Shown in pieces: positions 1 to 5,581 of a stretch of 8,836 bases of DNA. The stretch spans positions 1 through 8,836 of the forward strand of contig JAIOQF010000142.1 in assembly GCA_021413535.1 (NCBI GenBank), written 5' to 3'. Under the pieces are notes generated by a model. The model saw nothing but the letters and a program-made list of their open reading frames with translations, did not search any database and had not been told where the DNA came from. The DNA comes from Verrucomicrobiota bacterium (GTDB taxonomy: Bacteria > Verrucomicrobiota > Verrucomicrobiia > Verrucomicrobiales > Verrucomicrobiaceae). A program made the position numbers and the translations under genes. Numbering within the stretch: the stretch's first letter is position 1; every line of letters begins with the position of its first letter.

Positions 1-518
1 ACATTTGCTCCGATATTAAAAGTCCCGTAGACAGTGGTAATGCCTCCAGCAACAGGAGAAGCGCTTGTGACAACAGCATAGGTGATCGGAACAAAGTTGG
101 CCACCAGCGTCCGGTTGGCGCCAGCCGTGAAACTGTAGCTGGCCGATCCACTCACAGCCGCACCGCCTTCTGTCCAATTCACGAACGAGTAACCTGGATT
201 AGGCGATGCGAGCACAGTTACGTTTACTCCGCTCTGGAAAATCCCGCTACCGCTGGTCGTGCCACCGGCAAGAGGGAATGCGCTGGTGGAGATGGTGCAG
301 GTGGTCGGAACGAAGTTGGCCACCAGCGTCCTGTTTGCGCCAGCCGCGAAACTGTAGCTGGCCGATCCACTCACGACGGCACCGCTTTCTGTCCAATTCA
401 CGAACGAGTAACCTGGATTAGGCGATGCGAGCACAGTCACATTCGTCCCGCTATTGAAGTTGCCACCACCGCTGGTAGCGCCTCCGACCGCCGGTGAAGC
501 GCTTGTGCTGATCGAATA
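1..518 (-). repeat. Tandem 219-bp coding repeats (InlB-type B-repeat units)
   Basis: Two complete units (518-300 and 299-81) and the start of a third (80-1) repeat with a period of exactly 219 bp, or 73 codons. The core shared by the first two units (about 300-425 against 81-206) differs at only about nine of some 125 positions by my count. The third unit is visibly more diverged. Each unit encodes a threonine/serine-rich strand, a VTVLASPNPGYSFVNWTE core and an ANRTLVANFVP ending, the pattern of Listeria-Bacteroides/InlB B-repeats. The high DNA identity suggests recent duplication or gene conversion, and repeat number may vary between strains. Confidence 0.9.
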
Positions 519-2048
519 TGTCAGTGGAGGCACCACGTCTCCTGCAACCGTAACGGTGTATTCCTTTGTTACATGAGCGCCACTGGTATCCGAGGCATCA
601 ACGCTGAAGGTAAAAACACCAGCGGTTGTCGGCGTGCCAGAAAATATTCCCGTGACACCGTCCAGAGTTGTTCCGTTGGGAAGCGATCCGGAGGTCGTGG
701 CCAGAAATCCTGCACCTCCTCCAATCACAATGGAGCGCTCAGCATACGCAACACCGACATCGCCTCCCGGAATGTGATCAATCAATCCCAAGGCTGGCGC
801 CAAATCGAATCCGGCCATCTGCGCGCCAAAGAAATCGCCCACGACCACCACGCTCGTGAGGTCAACCGTTACCACGACCGGCTCTCCGAGCGCATCAAAT
901 GAATTGATAAAGGTTACGCTACCGACCCCATGAATGCCATCACCGGCGACTGTATCACCCATGGCCTCACCCGACTCGGCATCGATCGGGCCCACATATT
1001 TGTAGAACTCATACCGACGGGTGATAATTTCATCACCACCAGGCAGATCCTCAGGTAAACCCTTTAGCTCGCCTTTAGGATTTCCAGCATTGGCAAACTC
1101 AGTCTGGAGTAGCTTCCACTCAACTTCCACCTCGGCTGGCTCGCCGTTCGCCCAATTCTTGAACTCCGGATGTGCAGGGTCCGGATCGACGAGATCCACA
1201 AGTTCGATCTTGTTTGAATTGTGAGTTGTCGTCTTGATTTCTTTGACCCACGTCGCTTCACCGAATTGCAACACTGGGGGAGCTGGAGGTGGTGGAGGAA
1301 CAATCACAGCCTGCACCTGTGGCAAGGGCTGCAAAGCAGCAGGAGGATAATAGGCGAATGTCGGGGTCGCGACATAGACCGCAGGACCGTTGACTAAGTT
1401 GTGACCGGCTGTCAGGTCATCAATCAACCAATTGTATTTTACACTCGAGGGCGCACCATAATACCCAACACCAAAATGCTCACCACCAAAGTTGATCGCT
1501 GGATTTGTGAACTGGTGCCCTTGGGTTGGCGCTATCGGACCCGCTGGGATTGCGGTATACGCGGCCCAGGTCCCGTCCGGATTCTTGGCGCTTGCGTAGG
1601 TAACAAATACCTTTGGATGCAGAGGGTCGGTGTTGTCCTCTGTTATTTTTGGAATGCCGTAATGATTGTAGTCGTAAGTGTAGGTGATGTCTTTGCTGTG
1701 GACATCATCCAGTTCGATTACGAAACCGTGTGCCTCGACTCCCGTGTCATTGACGCAATCGAAGTTATTGAGTGACCCGTAGGCTGTGCTCGCGTAGCTC
1801 GTGCCGGAACTCAGGAAGAACAGGCACGCGCTTACGATAGTCATTAAAAAGAATCGAACAAGGTTTCCCCCTGAATGAGTGCGTCTGGCGGTGAGAGCTC
1901 CATCAAATTCATGTTCAATTTCATCATGTCCTGCATTATGCCACGCAGGGGCCAGCACTCCGCCGTAACGGGCTTCCGGAAGAGTATTGAGTTGATCGGC
2001 AGCAGTGGGAATGGAATCCAGTCTTAGAGCGGCTTGTATTGTCTTCAT
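1..2048 (-). CDS. Secreted modular surface protein with putative-Ig domain and InlB-type B-repeats (C-terminus beyond window)
   Basis: The minus strand is open from ATG at 2048 to the window edge, giving 682 codons without a stop. The start is the first possible one: an in-frame TGA lies two codons upstream, and AGGG sits 8 nt before the ATG. Residues 1-68 are hydrophilic; residues about 65-86 form a hydrophobic signal segment (VRFFLMTIVSACLFFLSS) ending in SYA, a plausible signal peptidase site. Residues 87-245 and 258-428 are exported regions I cannot assign. They are joined by a proline-rich linker near 250-257 (VPPPPPAPP). Residues about 430-504 resemble a putative-Ig (He_PIG) domain, with LPNGTTLDGVTGIFSGTP. 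From residue 511 come 73-residue InlB-like repeats containing GYSFVNWTE and ANRTLVANFVP. Such proteins are usually cell-surface or adhesive; the role here is inferred. A later in-frame ATG at 1844 (residue 69) would give an ordinary short signal peptide but lacks a well-placed ribosome binding site. Confidence 0.85.
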   Translation of the reverse strand, partial: MKTIQAALRLDSIPTAADQLNTLPEARYGGVLAPAWHNAGHDEIEHEFDGALTARRTHSGGNLVRFFLMTIVSACLFFLSSGTSYASTAYGSLNNFDCVNDTGVEAHGFVIELDDVHSKDITYTYDYNHYGIPKITEDNTDPLHPKVFVTYASAKNPDGTWAAYTAIPAGPIAPTQGHQFTNPAINFGGEHFGVGYYGAPSSVKYNWLIDDLTAGHNLVNGPAVYVATPTFAYYPPAALQPLPQVQAVIVPPPPPAPPVLQFGEATWVKEIKTTTHNSNKIELVDLVDPDPAHPEFKNWANGEPAEVEVEWKLLQTEFANAGNPKGELKGLPEDLPGGDEIITRRYEFYKYVGPIDAESGEAMGDTVAGDGIHGVGSVTFINSFDALGEPVVVTVDLTSVVVVGDFFGAQMAGFDLAPALGLIDHIPGGDVGVAYAERSIVIGGGAGFLATTSGSLPNGTTLDGVTGIFSGTPTTAGVFTFSVDASDTSGAHVTKEYTVTVAGDVVPPLTYSISTSASPAVGGATSGGGNFNSGTNVTVLASPNPGYSFVNWTESGAVVSGSASYSFAAGANRTLVANFVPTTCTISTSAFPLAGGTTSGSGIFQSGVNVTVLASPNPGYSFVNWTEGGAAVSGSASYSFTAGANRTLVANFVPITYAVVTSASPVAGGITTVYGTFNIGAN

Positions 2049-2214
2049 GTTTCAAACCCTAGCTTGCGATCATGATTTTTTCGTGAACCACAGATGAAGG
2101 TGCGTTAATTTTTGATCTTACATCCGCGCCCACTCTTTAGAGTATCCCCCACCCCGCAAAGCTCGACGTGAGTCTTTCTTGCGGAATGGGAGGTGGAGAG
2201 ATAGGGTCAAAACC
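2049..2214. promoter_or_regulatory. Divergent intergenic region between surface-protein and transporter genes
   Basis: These 166 bp separate two divergently transcribed genes, so promoters for both should lie here. On the plus strand, TTGATC at 2112-2117 with TTTAGA at 2136-2141 (18-bp spacer) is a weak sigma70-like match for the transporter. AGGG at 2203-2206 serves as its probable ribosome binding site, 8 nt before the ATG at 2215. A stronger purine tract, GGGAGGTGGAGAG (2188-2200), lies further upstream than is usual. I see no convincing operator. Confidence 0.3.
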
Positions 2215-2901
2215 ATGCAGCACGTCGAAAAGCACTTCTCCGGCGGTGAAACGGTCCGTGATGTCGTCATCGGAATGGCCGATGGCCTCACGGTTCCCTT
2301 TGCGCTTGCAGCTGGCATTTCGGGAGCCATTGCCTCGACACATATCGTCGTGACCGCTGGCTTGGCAGAAGTCGCCGCCGGCTCGATTGCGATGGGCCTC
2401 GGAGGATACCTTGCGGCACGGGGCGATACCGAACATTATCAAAGTGAACTGCGCCGCGAGGAGCAGGAAATTGTGGAGAAGCCAAAAAAGGAGGCTCAGG
2501 AGATTGTGGACTTATTCAAGGACTATGGCGTCTCGGCAGAGGAGGCTGCGCCCGTAGTCGCTGCACTCCGCCGCGAACCAAAAGCCTGGCGGGATTTCAT
2601 GATGCGCTTCGAACTCGGACTTGAGGCGCCAGATCCCAAGCGCGCGTTGCGCAGCGCATTCACTATTGCCGGCTCATATATTGTCGGCGGCCTGATCCCT
2701 CTCCTGCCCTATATGCTAGCGGCCAACGCGCAAAGCGCGCTCGCCATTTCCATCGCAGTCACCCTTCTCGCGCTGACGATCTTCGGCTTTGTAAAAGGGC
2801 ACTTCACCGGCGTCTCCAAGCTCAAGAGCGCCTGGCAGACAGCACTGGTCGGCAGTTTCGCGACCGGAGTGGCATTTGGCATTGAGAAGGCGATTTCTTA
2901 G
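2215..2901 (+). CDS. VIT1/CCC1-family metal ion transporter
   Basis: A 228-residue inner-membrane protein of the VIT1/CCC1 family, whose members move Fe2+ or Mn2+ out of the cytoplasm or into compartments. TM1 carries the family-typical GMADGLTVPFALAAGISG, with Asp23 in the position of the transport aspartate. TM2 spans about residues 45-66. A long hydrophilic, glutamate-rich segment (about 70-140) follows, with Glu78, 82, 83, 85, 93 and 96 and the triplet Met129-Met130-x-x-Glu133; this matches the cytoplasmic metal-binding domain known from plant VIT1. GGLIPLLPY (158-166) is also typical, and two more helices follow. ATG 2215 is chosen because of AGGG 8 nt upstream and because TM1 then starts at the usual distance; a TTG at 2179 would add 12 residues. 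It stands alone, 246 bp before the response regulator. Metal specificity cannot be read from the sequence. Confidence 0.9.
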   Translation: MQHVEKHFSGGETVRDVVIGMADGLTVPFALAAGISGAIASTHIVVTAGLAEVAAGSIAMGLGGYLAARGDTEHYQSELRREEQEIVEKPKKEAQEIVDLFKDYGVSAEEAAPVVAALRREPKAWRDFMMRFELGLEAPDPKRALRSAFTIAGSYIVGGLIPLLPYMLAANAQSALAISIAVTLLALTIFGFVKGHFTGVSKLKSAWQTALVGSFATGVAFGIEKAIS

Positions 2902-3147
2902 CGACCGAGCATACGGATTAATTTTTCTTCATCAGGCTTTCATCTGGCGTTCACATTTGCGCACGATGGTTTGGCTGTCCCATGAACCCGCCAAACCGTA
3001 AACAATTTATCTCCACATTGCTTGCTGGAGACGCTGGATTTCACGCGCCTGCCGTCTCTTTGGTAAGCTATATACCACCTCACCCCCTCATGGTCACAGC
3101 CACTCTCTCTGATCGAAACTTGCAACTCTGCCACTTCTCTTGAAAAT
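2902..3147. promoter_or_regulatory. Intergenic region upstream of the two-component pair
   Basis: No coding sequence is credible on the plus strand in these 246 bp. It holds an imperfect inverted repeat (2966-2999, listed separately) and a TATATA element at 3069-3074 about 74 nt before the regulator start, which could be a -10 box though no good -35 accompanies it. TGGTA and TACCA flank this element as a short 5-bp inverted repeat. The regulator ATG lacks a clear Shine-Dalgarno sequence. Confidence 0.3.
2966..2999. terminator. Inverted repeat downstream of the transporter gene (weak terminator or operator)
   Basis: GGTTTGGC (2968-2975) and GCCAAACC (2990-2997) form a perfect 8-bp stem around a 14-nt loop. 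It can be extended by a T-G wobble and one A-T pair to about 10 bp. It lies 65 nt after the transporter stop codon and about 150 nt before the response regulator. There is no T-run after it, so a classical intrinsic terminator is doubtful; a protein-binding dyad is the alternative. Confidence 0.35.
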
Positions 3148-3828
3148 ATGGCCGTGCGCATCCTCATAGTCGAAGACGACAAGAAAACAGCCAATTTCAT
3201 CGCGAAGGCTTTGATGGAAGAGGGCTTTGCAGTCGATATCATGCACGACGGCGACGATGCACTCGCGGCGATCAAGATCACTCCTTTCGATGCGGTTGTG
3301 CTCGATATCATGCTCATCGGGCGGGACGGACTGAGTGTCTTGAAGCAAATGCGCGCACATGGAGTCCAGACGCCCGTGCTTCTGCTCTCGGCGCGCGGCG
3401 AACTGAACGAACGCGTTGAGGGACTCAATGCTGGCGCGGATGATTATCTCCCAAAACCATTTGCGCTGGAAGAACTTACAGCCCGCGTGCGGGCGCTCGC
3501 ACGGCGCGGAGGCGATGTGAAGACACCCATCCTTCAGATTGGCGACCTCACGCTCGACACAATCTCGCGTCTTGCGGAGCGCGGCGGACGCAGGATCGAA
3601 CTGACCACGCGCGAGTATCGCCTGCTTGAATTCCTGATGCGCTCGGCGGGTCGCGTGTGCAGTCGCATGATGATCCTCGAGAAAGTTTGGGATTATCACT
3701 TCGACCCGGGCTCGAACGTCGTGGATGTTTATATCGGAAAGCTGCGCGAGAAAATCGACGCTGATTGCGGTGTGAAACTGCTACACAGTGTGCGCGGCGA
3801 GGGTTACGTGATGAAAGAGGCAAGATGA
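3148..3828 (+). CDS. OmpR/PhoB-family response regulator
   Basis: A 226-residue cytoplasmic transcription factor controlled by phosphorylation. The receiver domain (about 3-115) has the acidic pocket Glu9-Asp10-Asp11, phospho-acceptor Asp53 in VVLDIML, switch residue Ser81 and Lys103 in PKPF. The C-terminal winged helix (about 128-224) shows the OmpR-type features: LTTREYRLLEFLM, SRMMILEKVWDYHFDPGSNV, VDVYIGKLREKI and VRGEGYVM. Length and overall pattern resemble the CusR/CopR heavy-metal regulators and QseB-like proteins, but this is similarity of style only. Its stop codon overlaps the start of the histidine kinase by ATGA (3825-3828), so the two are co-translated partners. The target genes are unknown; the metal transporter upstream and the molybdenum-hydroxylase operon downstream are candidates. 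No good ribosome binding site precedes ATG 3148, yet the receiver domain starts normally from it. Confidence 0.95.
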   Translation: MAVRILIVEDDKKTANFIAKALMEEGFAVDIMHDGDDALAAIKITPFDAVVLDIMLIGRDGLSVLKQMRAHGVQTPVLLLSARGELNERVEGLNAGADDYLPKPFALEELTARVRALARRGGDVKTPILQIGDLTLDTISRLAERGGRRIELTTREYRLLEFLMRSAGRVCSRMMILEKVWDYHFDPGSNVVDVYIGKLREKIDADCGVKLLHSVRGEGYVMKEAR

Positions 3829-4886
3829 CGATCACCAAACGGCTCGGGATTGGATACGCGATCATGGCGGCGACGTGCCTGTGCCTCCTTGCATGGCTGG
3901 GGTATCACGAGTTTGTCGCGGAAAAAGCCGCTTTTGCGGCACGTGGTGTCAGCGACCTGCACGAAGACACCTCCGCGGAGTTCTCGACTGTGTTTTTTCT
4001 CGGACTGGTTCCAGTGATGCTCGGCCTAGGGTGGTTGTGGACGCGCCACGTGCTCGCGCCACTCGGCGCGTTGACACGCGCGGCGGAGCAAATCGAATCG
4101 AATAATCTGCGCATGCCCCTGCCCCGGAGCATGAACGATGATGAAGTGGGTAAATTGAACGCGGTTTTCTCTGCGATGACCACCAGGCTGGATGAGTCGT
4201 TCCAGCAGATCCGTGAATTTACGCTTCACGCCTCACACGAATTGAAAACGCCGCTAACGGTGATGCGGGCACAATTGGAAACCGTGCTCCGTGAAAACCA
4301 GTCACTGCCAGGGACACAAACGGAATGGATTCGGGGCCAGATTGATGAAGTCAATCGTCTCGCCAAGATCGTGGATTCACTGACGCTGCTGACCAAGGCG
4401 GACGCGGGTCTCGTGACGCTGGAGCGCAAACCTGTTCGATTCGACGAACTCGTGCAGGAGGCATTTGAAGACGCGCTGGTATTGGCGCACCCGCAGCACC
4501 TGCAGGTCACGTTGGACGAGTGCGCCGGTGTGCTGCTTACAGGAGATCGCCACCGACTCCGGCAAATGCTGCTTATCCTCGCGGACAACGCCGTGAAATA
4601 TAACTGTCCAGGTGGCGGAATTCACATCGCACTTCGCGAACTCGGTGATGTCGCGGAACTCGAAATCACGAATGATGGCGACACCATAAGTCCCGAGACT
4701 CAGCGGCGTCTCTTCAACCGATTTGCGCGTGGTGAAAATGCGACACAAAAAGCGGAGGGATGCGGCCTCGGCCTGACCATCGCCCAATGGATCGTGCACG
4801 CGCATGGTGGCAACATCGAACTGCGCTCCGATGCGGAGAAGAAGACTAGCGCGCTGGTGCGTCTCCCACTGGCGAGTAAAACTTAA
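3825..4886 (+). CDS. HAMP-containing sensor histidine kinase
   Basis: A 353-residue inner-membrane kinase paired with the preceding regulator. TM1 covers about residues 7-26 and TM2 about 55-72, leaving only some 28 residues outside the membrane, so there is no folded periplasmic sensor domain. A HAMP linker (about 73-125) follows. The H-box ASHELKTPLTVMRAQLE contains His138. The ATPase domain has an N-box with Asn255 (ILADNAVKY), a G1-like box reading NDGDTI at 283-288 (Asn where many kinases have Asp, as also in CusS-type enzymes), LFNRFAR as the F-box, and GCGLGLTIAQWI as the G2 box. The start ATG overlaps the regulator stop, with AAAGAGG just upstream; this start was preferred over an upstream in-frame alternative at 3765. 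The stimulus is unknown. With so small a loop it may be sensed in the membrane, by the HAMP region or through a partner protein. Confidence 0.94.
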   Translation: MTITKRLGIGYAIMAATCLCLLAWLGYHEFVAEKAAFAARGVSDLHEDTSAEFSTVFFLGLVPVMLGLGWLWTRHVLAPLGALTRAAEQIESNNLRMPLPRSMNDDEVGKLNAVFSAMTTRLDESFQQIREFTLHASHELKTPLTVMRAQLETVLRENQSLPGTQTEWIRGQIDEVNRLAKIVDSLTLLTKADAGLVTLERKPVRFDELVQEAFEDALVLAHPQHLQVTLDECAGVLLTGDRHRLRQMLLILADNAVKYNCPGGGIHIALRELGDVAELEITNDGDTISPETQRRLFNRFARGENATQKAEGCGLGLTIAQWIVHAHGGNIELRSDAEKKTSALVRLPLASKT

Positions 4887-5130
4887 CTGGCTCCCTTGGA
4901 GAGACTCGCCTCGATTTAATCATCGAAAACTCGCAGCAAGTCGCGTCGCTGCGAATCACCTCTTCTTTGCATTTCAGACGTGAGCTAACCATCAAGATTT
5001 AAGCAGGCTTTGCCCTGTGATTTCACGCTATTAAGTTCTTTGATGAACATATAGTGATTGGCAGATTAATATTTTTTAACATTTCAGAATTACATTGCCT
5101 GGCGCGGCTACGATTGATTAGCATGCGCAT
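4887..5130. promoter_or_regulatory. Intergenic region before the molybdenum-hydroxylase operon
   Basis: These 244 bp hold no credible gene. The first part has a short hairpin (4931-4954, listed separately). The second part, about 5030-5095, is markedly AT-rich compared with the genes and is the likely promoter region of the iorA-iorB-xdhC unit. TTGATG at 5040-5045 and TTGGCA at 5056-5061 are possible -35 boxes, but no matching -10 at standard spacing is convincing. No Shine-Dalgarno sequence is visible before ATG 5131. Confidence 0.3.
4931..4954. terminator. Short hairpin after the kinase gene (possible terminator)
   Basis: TCGCAGC (4931-4937) and GCTGCGA (4948-4954) make a perfect 7-bp stem with a 10-nt loop, 44 nt after the kinase stop codon. 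The following sequence is pyrimidine-rich (TCTTCTTTGCATTT) rather than a true T-run. It could end transcription of the two-component pair before the next operon, but the match to an intrinsic terminator is poor. Confidence 0.3.
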
Positions 5131-5565
5131 ATGTTTACCCTGAACATCAACGGACAGAACTATCAGGCCAACGTCACTGACGGCAACACTCCGCTCCTCT
5201 GGGTGCTCCGTGATGTGCTTGGTCTCACAGGAACTAAATACGGCTGCGGCATTGAAGTCTGCGGCGCGTGCACAGTCACGATCGACGGACAGCGCGAACA
5301 CGCATGCGTCTATAACGTGTCATCCGCCGTCGGAAAAAAAATCGTCACCGTCGAGGGACTTTCAACCGACAATAGTCACCCGGTGCAGAAAGCCTGGATT
5401 AACAATCAAGTTCCGCAGTGCGGCTACTGCCAGAGCGGGATGATCATGGCCACGGTTGGTGCAATCAATGCCGGCCATCACGGCAGCGAAATCCTGCCTG
5501 AAGTGCCGCATCTCTGCGTCTGCGGCACCTACTCGCGCCTGAAGAAAGCCATACAAACACTCTGA
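5131..5565 (+). CDS. iorA: IorA-type [2Fe-2S] subunit of a molybdenum hydroxylase
   Basis: A 144-residue electron-transfer subunit of the xanthine dehydrogenase/aldehyde oxidase family, closest in form to the small subunit of isoquinoline 1-oxidoreductase. The N-terminal plant-type ferredoxin domain binds one [2Fe-2S] cluster through Cys39, Cys44, Cys47 and Cys59 (CGIEVCGACTVTIDG). The C-terminal helical domain binds the second through Cys97 and Cys100 (QCGYCQSGMI) and Cys129 and Cys131 (CVCGTY, usually CRCGTY). It passes electrons from the molybdenum centre of its partner to an acceptor. It has no signal peptide and would be exported together with the Tat-bearing large subunit. The length is normal. 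The next gene begins 16 bp downstream, so they form one operon. The symbol denotes the family; the substrate cannot be stated. Confidence 0.93.
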   Translation: MFTLNINGQNYQANVTDGNTPLLWVLRDVLGLTGTKYGCGIEVCGACTVTIDGQREHACVYNVSSAVGKKIVTVEGLSTDNSHPVQKAWINNQVPQCGYCQSGMIMATVGAINAGHHGSEILPEVPHLCVCGTYSRLKKAIQTL

Positions 5566-5581
5566 AAAGACAGCCCTCCAT

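Noticed and set aside
1..518. CRISPR-like repetition
   Set aside because: The 219-bp units are in-frame coding repeats without spacers.
573..902. Plus-strand open frames inside 200-1775
   Set aside because: They lie opposite the long uninterrupted minus-strand frame, which has recognisable repeats, a signal segment and domains; the plus-strand translations are low-complexity and domain-free.
3094..3699. Minus-strand 201-codon frame opposite the response regulator
   Set aside because: It mirrors a gene with all receiver and winged-helix motifs; its own translation shows no family pattern.
5123..5130. Perfect 8-bp palindrome ATGCGCAT directly before the iorA start
   Set aside because: Too short to be meaningful, and a partner site was not found.
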